The notes under the pieces were generated by a model that saw nothing but the letters and a program-made list of their open reading frames with translations, had not been told where the DNA came from and ran no database searches. The position numbers and the translations under genes were made by a program. From Bryobacterales bacterium (GTDB taxonomy: Bacteria > Acidobacteriota > Terriglobia > Bryobacterales > Bryobacteraceae), in the NCBI GenBank assembly GCA_020854055.1, contig JADZGD010000102.1:1-64000 (forward strand): a DNA stretch of 64,000 nt, written 5' to 3'. Numbering within the stretch: the first letter of the stretch is position 1; the number at the start of each line of letters is the position of its first letter. This document shows positions 43,665 through 53,213 of this stretch, piece by piece.

Positions 43665-44603
43665 TTAGGGAATTGCGCCGGTGAAGATCTTCAACTGTTC
43701 ATAGAGTTGGAGAACGGCCGGTCCCAACGTTACCAGCAGCACGGCCGGAAAGATCAGGAAAAAGACCGGGAAGATCAGCTTCACGCCGACCTTACGGGCC
43801 GACTCTTGAGCGGCGTACTTGAAACGAGTGCGCAGAAACCGGGCGTGCGTGCGCAGCGCCGGCCCGAGGCTGGTGCCGAAGCGATCGGCATCAATCAACA
43901 GCTTGGAAACCTTGGTCAACTCCGGCTCGTTGTTGCGTTCAGCCAGATGCCGCAGCGCCTCCAGGCGGGACTTGCCCGCTCGTAGCTCCATCTGAACCAG
44001 CCCCAGTTCGGCCGAGAGGTCGCCGTAGGTGGTTCGAATTCCAGCCGCCGCGGCGCCCAGCGCCTGATCGAACGGCTGGCCTGCTTCAAGTGCCAGGATC
44101 ATTAGATCCAACGCCGCAGGCAGACCGGCGCGCAGGCGGCGGCGGCGGAAGCGGATCCGGCTAACCAGTAATCTTTCCGGCAGCATGAAGCCGAAGGCGC
44201 CGCCGCACAGGCCTCGAAGCAGCATGTCGCCCAGGCTGGAGGATGTATTGGTTGCCACCACCGCCACGATGCAGCCGAAAATCACGGCGCTGGCTGTGTT
44301 CAAGCCAATGAATGCCGTATGCGCCGCGGGCCACCGGTAGCCGGCTTCGGCCAGCCGCTTACGCATGGCTCCGGTTCGATTTTGCCGCGCCGGCACCGCC
44401 TTGCCCACCATTTGCAACGTATCTACCAGCAGCGCGCGCGCGCCCTGCCCGCCGCGGGTGTCGCCGATCAGCGGTGATGCGCCATCCGCGCCGGCGCCGG
44501 AAGATCCGGCCGATGGTCTGAGGATAAGCGCGTAGCCGGCGGCCACCACGGACACAAGCACGAAGAGGAAAAGCCCCCCAAGAAGGACAATGGAAGCGCT
44601 CAT
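43665..44603 (-). CDS. tadC: TadC-like pilus/type II secretion platform protein
   Basis: The 312-residue inner-membrane protein has a GspF/TadC layout: membrane helices at the N-terminus (IVLLGGLFLFVLVSVVAAGYAL) and in the middle, then a cytoplasmic T2SSF domain with LPAALDLMILALEAGQPFDQAL and ELGLVQMELRAGKSRLEALRHLA. The C-terminus has KLIFPVFFLIFPAVLLVTLGPA. It is the second platform subunit of Tad (Flp) pili. Its start overlaps the tadB stop by 4 bp. Confidence 0.9.
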   Translation of the reverse strand: MSASIVLLGGLFLFVLVSVVAAGYALILRPSAGSSGAGADGASPLIGDTRGGQGARALLVDTLQMVGKAVPARQNRTGAMRKRLAEAGYRWPAAHTAFIGLNTASAVIFGCIVAVVATNTSSSLGDMLLRGLCGGAFGFMLPERLLVSRIRFRRRRLRAGLPAALDLMILALEAGQPFDQALGAAAAGIRTTYGDLSAELGLVQMELRAGKSRLEALRHLAERNNEPELTKVSKLLIDADRFGTSLGPALRTHARFLRTRFKYAAQESARKVGVKLIFPVFFLIFPAVLLVTLGPAVLQLYEQLKIFTGAIP

Positions 44604-45541
44604 AATCGAATGTCCACGATGCGCCGGATGATGAAGTGGGCCAGAATCAGGCAGCCGATCGCGGCGGCAATCAGGTCGCGGCCGTACTTGAAGACGAACA
44701 GGCTTTTCAGGTAATCCGGATTCACCGTGGCCATGATTGCGGCGATGAAAATGGGCAGGATGGTGAGGATGATCCCCGTCATGCGGCCGTGCGCCGCAAT
44801 GGCCCGAACTTCCGAGCGTAGCGCTTCGGCTTCCCTCATGCTCTCTGCCAGGCGCTCGATAACCTCGCTCAGCTTGCCTCCAGTGCGGACTTGAAGCCGG
44901 AGGGCGCTGGAAAAAATACCTACCTCGAGCAAGGGTACCCGGACGGCCAGATTGTTCATCGCCTGCTCGACCGGAAGTCCAAGCTGGACTTCGGCAACCG
45001 TACGGCGAAGTTCGCCGGATAGCGGCATCGTACTTTCTTCCCCAACCAAATCAAGCGCCGCGGCTACCGGATGGCCGGCGCGCATGGCCCGCGCAAGTGA
45101 ATCGAGAGCCTCCGGAAATTGCTGGGAGAGCTTGTTAAAGCGTCTGCGGCGGCGCCGGTTGACGTAGAAATAGGGCGCCAGAATGCCCGTAGCGCCTCCG
45201 GCAACCGCTGCCCATCCGGGGATCCAACTCCAGTTCAGAAGAACAGTGAAGCACACAGCACCGGACAAAAGCATCAGCAGGGTAATGCGTCCTACGCTCC
45301 AGCCAAGGTCAGCTTGTGCCAGCAGGGTCTTCAACCGATGGACGAAATCGAACCGGGCCAGCAGGCTGGACCATACGCCGATGCTGCTCAACTCTTCGCT
45401 GCGAATCAGCAGTGGGTTCTCGTCTGCCGCTGTCACGTCGCCGGGGGAAAGTCTCCCCATTGCCGCCGAACCGGCCGCAACCGCAATCACCGCGGCGGCA
45501 AAAACGATCGCGAAAAAGAACAGCACGATCGCCAGCATCAT
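44600..45541 (-). CDS. tadB: TadB-like pilus/type II secretion platform protein
   Basis: The 313-residue protein has N-terminal membrane segments and the T2SSF domain QQFPEALDSLARAMRAGHPVAAALDLV, with VEQAMNNLAVRVPLLEVGIFSSALRLQVRTGGKL split as RVPLLEVGIFSSAL and RTGGKLSEVIERLA. It is the partner platform subunit for the TadC-like protein. The start overlaps the upstream cpaB-like stop by 4 bp (45538-45541). The three-gene set looks like one transcript. The pilus ATPase (CpaF/TadA) and the pilin are not in the window. Confidence 0.92.
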   Translation of the reverse strand: MMLAIVLFFFAIVFAAAVIAVAAGSAAMGRLSPGDVTAADENPLLIRSEELSSIGVWSSLLARFDFVHRLKTLLAQADLGWSVGRITLLMLLSGAVCFTVLLNWSWIPGWAAVAGGATGILAPYFYVNRRRRRRFNKLSQQFPEALDSLARAMRAGHPVAAALDLVGEESTMPLSGELRRTVAEVQLGLPVEQAMNNLAVRVPLLEVGIFSSALRLQVRTGGKLSEVIERLAESMREAEALRSEVRAIAAHGRMTGIILTILPIFIAAIMATVNPDYLKSLFVFKYGRDLIAAAIGCLILAHFIIRRIVDIRL

Positions 45542-46818
45542 GGCTTAGCGTCCGGAATGAGCCGGTGTTCCGGCTTCAAAGCTGCGGTGTTGACCGGTTT
45601 TTCCAACCGGGGCGTCACCAGCGCCAACAGCGCGCCCATGCCGCTCCCGCCGGGTGACAGGCCCGTGACCACGAAACTCTGACCGTCGGCGAGTTCGACA
45701 TCCGTCTCGATTTTTTGCGACCACCCGCTGGAGATGACCTCCGGCTGGACCCGCAGGCGGACCCGGTTGGCGCTGACAATCGCCGGGACGAAACGAAGCC
45801 GGACGGCAGTGGACCGATCGGACGCCTGTACGCTGACCTCGCGGTTATCGGCGGCCGAAACGGTCGAGGCGGAGACAATCGAGAGACCGCTGTTTTCGCC
45901 CAATCCTCGCAGTTCGGTCTCGGCGTCAAAGCCGGGCCCGAGTGGGGCGACTCGCAGGACATTGGTGGAGTACGGAGCGCCGAGCCAGGCGGCTAGTCCG
46001 CCGGACGCCGGCCGCCCGCACTCGATGATGCGGACCTGGAACTCAACCCGCCGCGAGACCAGCCGCGACTTCTGCTGAATTTGCGCTACTGGCCGTGGTC
46101 CGGAGGCTGCCGCGCGCAGAACCGGCCCTCTCGTTACTTCAGGACGCAACAGCGAAGCGAGCGTCAGCGATTCCGCCGGATTCCGCTGTTTATCGAGCGG
46201 GTTGCGCAGTGTGAGCCGCAGGCGCGCCGAGGCATCGGCGAAAGCGACGAGGTCGGCCTGTTTCGGCGTCACCAGCAGGGTGACCACCGCCGGCTTGCCG
46301 GCGCCCTCTCCCGGTCCTTTGCCGAACACGGCTACGTCCTGCAGTAGAGTCCGTAACTGGCTCCCTCCATCGGAGCGAGCCACAAACACCTGTAGATCCA
46401 CTTTCTGCCCGGCGTCCACCAGTTCCATTACGCCGGAAGACTCCGACACGCGAACCGAAACGGCGCGCATTCCCGCGGGCACGCCCAATCCGCCCCCCGA
46501 ACCTTGCGCCGTGGCTACCCGGCTGGCCGTAAGCGGTTCGTTCTCCGCCACCGGCAGAATAACGGTGGATCCTACCGCCTCGGTAACCGTGCCGAAGGCG
46601 CCTTTGGGTGTGCTGCCGTTCCACCGGGTGACCCGCAGATCGTCCTGCCGGATGACCGCCCCCGGCTCCAGGTTGCGTGACGCCAGCACCACCGGCGTCC
46701 CGGACTTCGATTCAGCGATCGCTCGCAACTTCCCGGCGAATAGACCATAGAAAACGCCGGTACAGATAATCGCGACCACGAATGCGATTGCCAGCAGTGG
46801 AATTAATTTCCTGTTCAT
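45538..46818 (-). CDS. cpaB: CpaB-like protein fused to a secretin-like C-terminal domain
   Basis: The 426-residue product has an N-terminal membrane helix (LIPLLAIAFVVAIICTGVFYG) and an SAF/CpaB region at residues about 42-110 (VVLASRNLEPGAVIRQDDLRVTRW). The CpaB periplasmic part follows to about 235. Residues about 255-415 resemble the C-terminal beta-domain of secretins: EFQVRIIECGR, then SIVSASTVSAADNREVSVQ, VRLRFVPAIVSANRVRLRVQPEVIS split here as RLRFVPAIVS and RLRVQPEVIS, DGQSFVVTGLSPGG and ALVTPRLEKP. CpaC normally carries that domain as a separate protein. Both halves appear intact. It is the first gene of the tad set. Confidence 0.82.
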   Translation of the reverse strand: MNRKLIPLLAIAFVVAIICTGVFYGLFAGKLRAIAESKSGTPVVLASRNLEPGAVIRQDDLRVTRWNGSTPKGAFGTVTEAVGSTVILPVAENEPLTASRVATAQGSGGGLGVPAGMRAVSVRVSESSGVMELVDAGQKVDLQVFVARSDGGSQLRTLLQDVAVFGKGPGEGAGKPAVVTLLVTPKQADLVAFADASARLRLTLRNPLDKQRNPAESLTLASLLRPEVTRGPVLRAAASGPRPVAQIQQKSRLVSRRVEFQVRIIECGRPASGGLAAWLGAPYSTNVLRVAPLGPGFDAETELRGLGENSGLSIVSASTVSAADNREVSVQASDRSTAVRLRFVPAIVSANRVRLRVQPEVISSGWSQKIETDVELADGQSFVVTGLSPGGSGMGALLALVTPRLEKPVNTAALKPEHRLIPDAKP

Positions 46819-46931
46819 GACGCACCTGTTTAACCGGCGCGATTCAGCAACAAAGCGCCGTACCCTAAGTAAACCCTGAGAGGGTACCAGAGGGAAATCC
46901 GGTGTTCGTCCGAAAGGTACTGCATGGGAGA

Positions 46932-46980
46932 CCTTAGCGTGAGAATCGTCCGATACCGCGCGCCGTACACCCTTAGCGTG
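46932..46980. repeat. Direct repeat CCTTAGCGTG, two copies 39 bp apart
   Basis: The 10-bp word CCTTAGCGTG occurs at 46932-46941 and 46971-46980 in the 252-bp gap between cpaB-like and sdhB, both minus-strand genes. A gap of about four helical turns between copies could suit a regulator dimer pair, but this is speculative. A GGTACCCTCTCAGGGTTTACTTAGGGTAC-like imperfect symmetry is also visible near 46860-46885. Confidence 0.5.
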
Positions 46981-47016
46981 CCTCCGGGCGATCCACTTAG
47001 CGGCGGCTGTTCGATT

Positions 47017-47042
47017 CTTCGGCCTGTGCTGTATGGCCGAAG
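47017..47042 (-). terminator. Hairpin downstream of sdhB
   Basis: CTTCGGCC at 47017-47024 and GGCCGAAG at 47035-47042 form a perfect 8-bp inverted repeat with a 10-base loop, about 28 bases beyond the sdhB stop on the minus strand. A weaker stem, GGCCGG with CCGGCC, adjoins it at 47043-47069. There is no U-tract, so it may stabilise the mRNA or act with Rho and not as an intrinsic terminator. Confidence 0.55.
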
Positions 47043-47070
47043 GGCCGGTGAGTGGTTGTCTTGCCGGCCG

Positions 47071-47832
47071 TTACTCTGCTGGTTGGCCGCGGTCGACCCA
47101 CTCGGCCTTGATGTAGTGGCGGTTCATGCGGGCAATCACCTCGAGCGTAATCCCCTTCGGGCAGACGGCCTCGCACTCGCCGTGGTTGCTGCAATAGCTG
47201 AGGCCTTCCTCGGTGGCCTGGGCTACCATCCGCAGGGCGCGCTCGTTCCGCTCCGGCTGACCCTGCGGCAGCACACCCAAATGCGTGATCTTGGCGCCGG
47301 TGAACAGAGAGGCCGACCCGTTCGGGCACATCGCGGCACAGGCTCCGCAACCAATACAGGCAGCGGCGTCCATCGATATTTCGGCGCGCTCCTTGGGAAC
47401 CGGAATGGCATTGGCGTCGGGCGCGGCTCCCGTGTCGATGGAGACGAAACCGCCGGCCGCAACAATGCGGTCGAGCGCACTGCGATCCACCGCCAGATCC
47501 TTGATAACCGGGAAGGCCCTGGTGCGCCACGGTTCCAGGTAGAGGACGTCGCCATCCTTGAAATGACGCATGTGCAACTGGCAGACGGTAGTCTTCGGCA
47601 AAGGCCCGTGCGCCACGCCGTTCACCATGAAGCCACAGGTGCCGCAGATTCCTTCACGGCAGTCGCTGTCGAAAGCGATCGGGTCTTCTCCCTTGAGGGT
47701 CAGCTTCTCGTTCAGCACGTCGAGCATCTCGAGAAACGACATGTGCTCGCTCACGTCGTCCACTTCGTACTTCACCATGCGGCCGGGAGCAGTGGAATTC
47801 GCTTGCCGCCAGATATGTAGAGTCAGTTTCAT
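47071..47832 (-). CDS. sdhB: Succinate dehydrogenase/fumarate reductase iron-sulfur subunit
   Basis: The 253-residue subunit passes electrons from the flavin to the quinone site. The [2Fe-2S] motif is in [14 protein letters not shown], and the [4Fe-4S] and [3Fe-4S] motifs are in [14 protein letters not shown] and [14 protein letters not shown]. The start is 14 bp after the sdhA stop. The type fits the B. subtilis/epsilonproteobacterial branch of complex II. It is the last gene of the sdhCAB set, followed by a hairpin. Confidence 0.95.
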   Translation of the reverse strand: MKLTLHIWRQANSTAPGRMVKYEVDDVSEHMSFLEMLDVLNEKLTLKGEDPIAFDSDCREGICGTCGFMVNGVAHGPLPKTTVCQLHMRHFKDGDVLYLEPWRTRAFPVIKDLAVDRSALDRIVAAGGFVSIDTGAAPDANAIPVPKERAEISMDAAACIGCGACAAMCPNGSASLFTGAKITHLGVLPQGQPERNERALRMVAQATEEGLSYCSNHGECEAVCPKGITLEVIARMNRHYIKAEWVDRGQPAE

Positions 47833-47846
47833 CGCTTGCGGCTCCG

Positions 47847-49760
47847 TTACTTGTAACTCCGCTGGGACGGGTGAACGTACTCGAAATCGAGATGCTCCTT
47901 CACCAGGGCGGGCGGAGCGCTATCCCCCTGATACTGCCAGGCGGCGACGTAGGAGTACTCGTCATCGTTACGGAGGGCCTCGCCTTCCGGCGTCTGATAC
48001 TCCTCGCGGAAGTGGCCGCCACAGGATTCGCTACGTTCCAGCGCGTCGCGGCAAATCAGTTCGCCGAGTTCGAAGAAGTCGGCCACACGCCCGGCGCGCT
48101 CCAGATTCTGGTTGAACTCCTCGTTCTCTCCCGGCACGCGCACGTCCTTCCAGAACTCTTCGCGCAACTCGGGAATCATGCCCAGGGCATCCTTCAACCC
48201 CTGCTCGGTGCGCGACATCCCGCAATGCTCCCACAGAATTTTGCCCAGTTCCCGGTGGAAGGAATCGATCGTTCGCTTGCCCTGAATACCCAGCAGTTGC
48301 CGGGTGCGCGCGTTGACCCCCTGCTCGGCTTCCTTGAAAGCGGGATGATCGACGCCCAGTTGATCCGGCCGGTGGGATGCCAGAAAGTCGCCGATCGTGT
48401 AGGGCAGTACGAAGTAGCCGTCGGCCAACCCCTGCATCAGGGCGCTGGCGCCCAGCCGGTTTGCGCCGTGATCGGAGAAGTTGGCCTCTCCCGCAACGTA
48501 CAGTCCGGGGATGGTGGACATCAGGTTATAGTCCACCCACAGGCCGCCCATGGTGTAGTGGGTGGCCGGATAGATGCGCATCGGCACGCTGTAGGGGTCC
48601 TCGCCGGTGATCCGTTCGTACATCTCGAACAGGTTGCCGTAACGCTCGGCGATTACGTGGTGTCCCAGCCGCTGCATCGCCTCGGCGAAATCGAGGTAAA
48701 CACCGAGACCCGAAGGGCCAACACCGCGGCCCTCGTCACACACTGACTTGGCGTTGCGCGACGCTACGTCGCGCGGAACCAGGTTCCCGAATGCCGGGTA
48801 CTTGCGCTCGAGGTAATAGTCTCGCTCGGCCTCGGGAATCTGAGCGGGGCGCCGCTTGTCGCCGATTTTCGCCGGGACCCAGATGCGGCCGTCGTTGCGC
48901 AGCGACTCGCTCATCAAAGTGAGTTTCGACTGGTATTCGCCGCTCACCGGAATGCAGGTGGGATGAATCTGGGTGTAGCAAGGGTTGGCGAACAGCGCGC
49001 CCTTCTTATAGGCGCGCCAGACGGCGGTCGCATTGCAGCCGCGGGCGTTCGTCGAAAGGTAATAGGCGTTTCCGTAGCCGCCCGTGGCAAGCACCACCGC
49101 ATCGGCGGCGTGGGACGCGACTTCACCGGTAAACAGATCGCGGACCGTGATGCCCCGGGCCCGGCCGTCGATCACTACCAGGTCCAACATCTCGTGCCGC
49201 GGATACATCTTTACCTGGCCGGCGCTCACCTGGCGCTGTAGCGCCTGGTAGGCGCCCAGCAGCAACTGCTGCCCCGTCTGCCCGCGGGCATAAAAGGTAC
49301 GCGAAACCTGGGCGCCGCCGAACGAGCGGTTATCCAGCAGTCCGCCGTACTCCCGGGCAAACGGAACTCCCTGCGCCACGCACTGGTCGATGATGTTCAC
49401 GCTCACCTGCGCCAGGCGGTAGACGTTCGATTCGCGCGAGCGGAAATCGCCGCCTTTTACCGTGTCGTAGAACAGCCGGTAGACGCTGTCGCCATCATTC
49501 TTGTAATTCTTGGCCGCGTTGATGCCACCTTGCGCGGCAATCGAGTGAGCGCGCCGTGGAGAGTCCTGGTAACAGAAAGACTTTACGTTGTAGCCGAGTT
49601 CGGCCAGGCTGGCGGCGGCCGAGCCTCCGGCGAGTCCCGTGCCCACGACAATGATGTTGTACTTTCGCTTGTTGGCTGGGTTTACCAGCTTCAAATTGAA
49701 CTTATGATTATCCCATCGGTCTTCAATCGGGCCGGAAGGAATCTTTGCATCGAGTTCCAT
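47847..49760 (-). CDS. sdhA: Succinate dehydrogenase/fumarate reductase flavoprotein subunit
   Basis: The 637-residue flavoprotein oxidises succinate to fumarate (or the reverse) with covalent FAD. The dinucleotide fold is [21 protein letters not shown], cited as [13 protein letters not shown]; the FAD-linking His is in [13 protein letters not shown]. The active-site Arg/His region includes [15 protein letters not shown] and [11 protein letters not shown]. The product lies between sdhC (15 bp upstream) and sdhB. The N-terminal extension before the FAD fold (about 35 residues) is typical of the Bacteroides/B. subtilis-like type. Confidence 0.96.
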   Translation of the reverse strand: MELDAKIPSGPIEDRWDNHKFNLKLVNPANKRKYNIIVVGTGLAGGSAAASLAELGYNVKSFCYQDSPRRAHSIAAQGGINAAKNYKNDGDSVYRLFYDTVKGGDFRSRESNVYRLAQVSVNIIDQCVAQGVPFAREYGGLLDNRSFGGAQVSRTFYARGQTGQQLLLGAYQALQRQVSAGQVKMYPRHEMLDLVVIDGRARGITVRDLFTGEVASHAADAVVLATGGYGNAYYLSTNARGCNATAVWRAYKKGALFANPCYTQIHPTCIPVSGEYQSKLTLMSESLRNDGRIWVPAKIGDKRRPAQIPEAERDYYLERKYPAFGNLVPRDVASRNAKSVCDEGRGVGPSGLGVYLDFAEAMQRLGHHVIAERYGNLFEMYERITGEDPYSVPMRIYPATHYTMGGLWVDYNLMSTIPGLYVAGEANFSDHGANRLGASALMQGLADGYFVLPYTIGDFLASHRPDQLGVDHPAFKEAEQGVNARTRQLLGIQGKRTIDSFHRELGKILWEHCGMSRTEQGLKDALGMIPELREEFWKDVRVPGENEEFNQNLERAGRVADFFELGELICRDALERSESCGGHFREEYQTPEGEALRNDDEYSYVAAWQYQGDSAPPALVKEHLDFEYVHPSQRSYK

Positions 49761-49775
49761 GAAAACGCTCCCGAA

Positions 49776-50459
49776 CTACCGGATGATTCCGATCATCACC
49801 GAGACCGGAATCGAAATAAAGCCGATCGCGAGGATAAACGCGAACGTGGCGGCGAATCTCTTGAGCAGCGGGGTGTAGCGAGGATGGCTCACGCCCACCG
49901 ACTGGAACATGCTCCACAATCCGTGGTACAGGTGCAGGCACAACAGCACCATCGCCAGAATGTAGAACGCCGAAATCATCGGTACGCGAAAGCCATCGAT
50001 CACGCTGTGATAGACATCGGGCTCGTGCCCCGCCATCGCCAGCGGCACAATCTTGCCGGCGGTCAGGTGCAGCACGTGGAAGATGACAAACAGAGCGATA
50101 ATCGGTCCGCTCCAGATCATCGTCCGTGAGGCGTAGTTGGAGCCCGTCTCCTCTTTCCGGCAGTAGCCGACAGGCCGCGCCCGGCGTTTCAGCAGCCACA
50201 GTTGCGCAGCGGCGATAATGTGCAGGATGACAGCCACAAGCAGGACGATGCGGGCCGTCCAAAGCATGGGGGGGCTGGCATGCAGGAGTTCCGCATAGCG
50301 GTTGATGGCGGCTGGATTCCCGGAGTAAATCAGAAGGTTACCCGCCAGGTGGCCGATCAGATAGCCGAACAGGATGACGCCTGTCACGGCCATCACCACC
50401 TTCTTGGCCACGGGAGTCCGGCAGAAAAAGGTCGTGCGGTTGATGGCGATTGCGCTCAT
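49776..50459 (-). CDS. sdhC: Succinate dehydrogenase cytochrome b558 subunit
   Basis: The 227-residue protein has five predicted membrane helices and anchors SdhAB. Conserved His residues for two haem b groups are visible in IGHLAGNLLIYSG, ILHIIAAAQ, IFHVLHLTAGK and CLHLYHGLWSMFQ. A single cytochrome b subunit with two haems is the B. subtilis-like (type B) design, in which quinone reduction can depend on membrane potential. No sdhD is present, as expected. It is the first gene of the sdhCAB operon. Confidence 0.93.
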   Translation of the reverse strand: MSAIAINRTTFFCRTPVAKKVVMAVTGVILFGYLIGHLAGNLLIYSGNPAAINRYAELLHASPPMLWTARIVLLVAVILHIIAAAQLWLLKRRARPVGYCRKEETGSNYASRTMIWSGPIIALFVIFHVLHLTAGKIVPLAMAGHEPDVYHSVIDGFRVPMISAFYILAMVLLCLHLYHGLWSMFQSVGVSHPRYTPLLKRFAATFAFILAIGFISIPVSVMIGIIR

Positions 50460-50569
50460 GTCGTTAATCTCTGGCGGAAGGCAAGTCTCATTGTACTGGA
50501 TTGAACATTGATTGATGAATCACGGAAGATCAACTCAGGCTCTATGGAGAATCGGGAAAGGGTGGCTCT

Positions 50570-51559
50570 ATGTTTCGCGCGCTGGTAGTGAGGATGGAAG
50601 ACGGGCGGCAGCAGGCCGGCTTCGAGGAACTGGATGAGGCTGCGCTGCCTGAAGCAGACGTCACCATCAGAATTCAGTATTCTTCTCTGAACTACAAGGA
50701 TGCGCTGGCCGTGACCGGGCAGGGCAGGGTGCTTCGGAACTTCCCCATGGTGCCCGGCATCGATTTGGCTGGAACCGTGGTTGATGGTGGAAGCAGTGGA
50801 TTCAGCCCCGGAGACTCCGTCCTGGTGACGGGTAACACCGTCGGCGAGGCGCATTGGGGAGGATACGCGCAGATGGCGCGGGTTCGTTCGGCATGGGTGA
50901 TTCCCATTCCCAACGGGCTGGACGCGCGGCGTGCGATGGCCATTGGGACGGCTGGCTTCACGGCCATGCTATCGGTGATGGCGCTCGAAGAGCATGGACT
51001 CTCGCCGGCTACGGCCGATCCGGTGGTGGTCACAGGCGCCGGAGGCGGGGTCGGTAGCGCCGCCGTAGCGATCCTCTCGCACTTGGGCTACCGCACTGCC
51101 GCCGTAACCGGCCGGGAGGAACTTCACGGCTACCTGCGCGCGTTGGGCGCGGTGGATCTGCTCGAGCGGCGTGAGGTGGCCACCGCCTCCACGCGGGGAC
51201 TGGAAAAGGAGCGCTGGGCCGGCGCGGTCGATGCGGTGGGAGGCGAGATGCTGGCCGGTCTGCTTCGAACCATGAAATACGGCGCCAGCGTCGCGGCCTG
51301 CGGTTTGGCTGGGGGGAGCACGCTCAACACCACTGTCTTCCCCTTCATCCTGCGCGGCGTGAACCTGCTAGGCATCGATTCGGACTATTGCGGCCGGAAG
51401 CGGCGTCTGGCCGCCTGGCAGCGGCTAACCACCGATCTGCCCGCCGCTGCGTTGGAGCGAATGACTTCAGAGATTGGCCTGGATGAAATCTTCACTGCTT
51501 CTGAGCAGATTCTGGCCGGCGCCGTTCGCGGGCGTACCGTTGTCCGCATGGATGCCTGA
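50570..51559 (+). CDS. acuI: Acrylyl-CoA reductase/YhdH-type quinone oxidoreductase
   Basis: The 329-residue MDR-superfamily oxidoreductase has the YhdH/AcuI layout: YSSLNYKDALAVTGQGRVLRNFPMVPGIDLAG, cited as SLNYKDALAVTG and PMVPGIDLAG, then VTGAGGGVGSAAVAILSHLGY (cofactor-binding loop) and SDYCGRKRR near the end. There is no zinc-ligand set, consistent with the family. AcuI reduces acryloyl-CoA to propionyl-CoA with NADPH; whether acryloyl-CoA is the substrate here is unproven. It stands alone, divergent from sdhC. Confidence 0.88.
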   Translation: MFRALVVRMEDGRQQAGFEELDEAALPEADVTIRIQYSSLNYKDALAVTGQGRVLRNFPMVPGIDLAGTVVDGGSSGFSPGDSVLVTGNTVGEAHWGGYAQMARVRSAWVIPIPNGLDARRAMAIGTAGFTAMLSVMALEEHGLSPATADPVVVTGAGGGVGSAAVAILSHLGYRTAAVTGREELHGYLRALGAVDLLERREVATASTRGLEKERWAGAVDAVGGEMLAGLLRTMKYGASVAACGLAGGSTLNTTVFPFILRGVNLLGIDSDYCGRKRRLAAWQRLTTDLPAAALERMTSEIGLDEIFTASEQILAGAVRGRTVVRMDA

Positions 51560-51568
51560 CGCCCGGAG

Positions 51569-52384
51569 TCACTCGCCGGACGGTTTACGGCCGGCCACCA
51601 GGCAGGTGTCCCGTAACCGTGGCAGCCACCGGCCCAGCAGGCGGTCGCGCGCCGAGTGCGGGAAGGAGTCGAAGTAAGACGCCCGCAATTGGGTTAGCCC
51701 CGCTGCCTGGAAGGCTTCCTTCAACTCAGTAAGCGTGGGCTCGCGGGGATGGTGCCGTGCGTCCACCACCACGCCTTCCCGAAGGGCGGCGCAATCGGCA
51801 AACGGTTCGGCGATGTTCCGGTCGCGAGCGATGCGAACCACTGATTCCAACCGGTAGAGGTTCGGTGTCGTAACCACCAGCCAGCCGTTTGGAGCAAGCG
51901 CCGTGGCCAGCCGCCGGACGGCCCGATGGAGACTGATCTGCAAATGTTCCAGCACTTCGGAGGCGAGGACGATATCGTACAGTTCGTCTCCGGCGGACCA
52001 ATCATCCTGGTGCAGATCCCAGACCCGCGGCGGAACGCCCGCCGCAATCAACGGCCGTCCGTAGGAGGCGATGCTTGCGGCCATGTCGGCTCCGGCCACC
52101 CGGTATCCTGACGCGCGAAGCGCCAGCAGGAGGATACCGTAAGCGGCTCCGGCCTCGAGAACACGCCCCGGTGGAGGCAGGAGTGCCGTCGCCACGCGGG
52201 CAACGTGCTGGAAGCGGGTTCGATGGAGCGCGCAGTACTCCGCGACATGATGCCGGTCGATGGAGACTCCCCAACAGTCCACCGCCGGCGGATTCCGGTC
52301 GAAAGCGTTGATGACGCTGTTCTCGATTTCCGCCCAGATCGAGTTGGCCAGATCCGGCACCCGGCGAATCCTCACTTTCCACAA
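51569..52384 (-). CDS. Class I SAM-dependent methyltransferase
   Basis: The 271-residue product has a Rossmann-like core with motif I GRVLEAGAAYGILLLALR, motif II-like VAGADMAASIASYG, and IVLASEVLEHLQ with NGWLVVTTPNLYRLES, as in the Methyltransferase_11/23 group. Motif I reads EAGAAYG where most members have ExGxGxG. The substrate is unknown. The phrase TTPNLYR resembles methyltransferases acting on lipids or polyisoprenoid quinones or on capsule sugars. It is divergent from tdk with 91 bp between starts. Confidence 0.85.
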   Translation of the reverse strand: MWKVRIRRVPDLANSIWAEIENSVINAFDRNPPAVDCWGVSIDRHHVAEYCALHRTRFQHVARVATALLPPPGRVLEAGAAYGILLLALRASGYRVAGADMAASIASYGRPLIAAGVPPRVWDLHQDDWSAGDELYDIVLASEVLEHLQISLHRAVRRLATALAPNGWLVVTTPNLYRLESVVRIARDRNIAEPFADCAALREGVVVDARHHPREPTLTELKEAFQAAGLTQLRASYFDSFPHSARDRLLGRWLPRLRDTCLVAGRKPSGE

Positions 52385-52475
52385 GCGCTGGCGAATGTTT
52401 CAAGCCGCGCTTAGTGTATCGCAGAACCGCCGTCCAAAGTCCGCGTCCCGCCCGGCTATGGGATGATATCTCCTT

Positions 52476-53099
52476 ATGGATTTTGTGTCCGGCAATATCG
52501 GGTGGATCGAGGTGATCTGCGGTCCCATGTTTTCCGGAAAGAGCGAGGAATTGATCCGCCGCCTGCGCCGGGCGCTGATCGCCCGGAGAAGGGTTCAGGT
52601 CTTCAAGCCCGTGATCGACGACCGGTACTCGGACAATGAGATCGTATCTCACGGCGATCAGCGGATGCGCTCCGAGGTGGTTTCCAACGCCCAGGATATT
52701 CTCGACAAATTGGATTGGCGAACCCAGGTTGTCGGTATCGATGAACCGAACTTTCTTGGCGCCGATCTGATCGAAGTGGCCAACCAACTGGCCGATAGCG
52801 GCAAACAGGTCATCATCGCGGGGCTGGACACCGATTACATGGGGCGTCCGTTCGCTCCGATTCCCGAACTGCTGGCGCTGGCCGAGTCCATTACCAAGAC
52901 GCTGGCCATCTGCATGCGCTGCGGCAATCCGGCCAAGCACACCCAGCGCCTGGTGGAATCGACCGACCTGATCGTGGTCGGCGCCGCCGGGATGTACGAG
53001 GCCCGCTGCCGCCGCTGTTTTGAACCGGGCGTGCCGCGCCAGGAATTGCTGGAGTTCGCCCGTCCGCGAATCCCCGCGCAACCGGGTCCATTAGCCTGA
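52476..53099 (+). CDS. tdk: Thymidine kinase
   Basis: Thymidine kinase makes dTMP from thymidine for salvage. The 207-residue product is of the type II (TK1-like) class: P-loop [17 protein letters not shown], cited as [11 protein letters not shown]; the catalytic Glu is in [13 protein letters not shown] (normally DEAQF). The zinc site has [13 protein letters not shown] and CRRCFEPG. The lasso end [10 protein letters not shown] is also present. It is followed by the coiled-coil gene after 114 bp. Confidence 0.95.
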   Translation: MDFVSGNIGWIEVICGPMFSGKSEELIRRLRRALIARRRVQVFKPVIDDRYSDNEIVSHGDQRMRSEVVSNAQDILDKLDWRTQVVGIDEPNFLGADLIEVANQLADSGKQVIIAGLDTDYMGRPFAPIPELLALAESITKTLAICMRCGNPAKHTQRLVESTDLIVVGAAGMYEARCRRCFEPGVPRQELLEFARPRIPAQPGPLA

Positions 53100-53117
53100 G
53101 CTAACGTTAACGAAACG

Positions 53118-53146
53118 TTCGTAACCCTTCCGCCATCCATTACAAT
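53118..53146 (+). promoter_or_regulatory. Possible sigma-70 promoter before the coiled-coil gene
   Basis: TACAAT at 53141-53146 matches the -10 consensus at five of six positions; TTCGTA at 53118-53123 is a weak -35 at 17-base spacing. The palindromic words TAACGTTAACG and AACGTT lie just upstream (53102-53120). It is 68 bases before the ATG, which has a clear GAGGAG site. Confidence 0.35.
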
Positions 53147-53213
53147 TGATGATGCCCGGTCAGCCGTCTCCAGCCTGGAGCCGCTACCACTGCGTCATGA
53201 GAGGAGCTTACGA

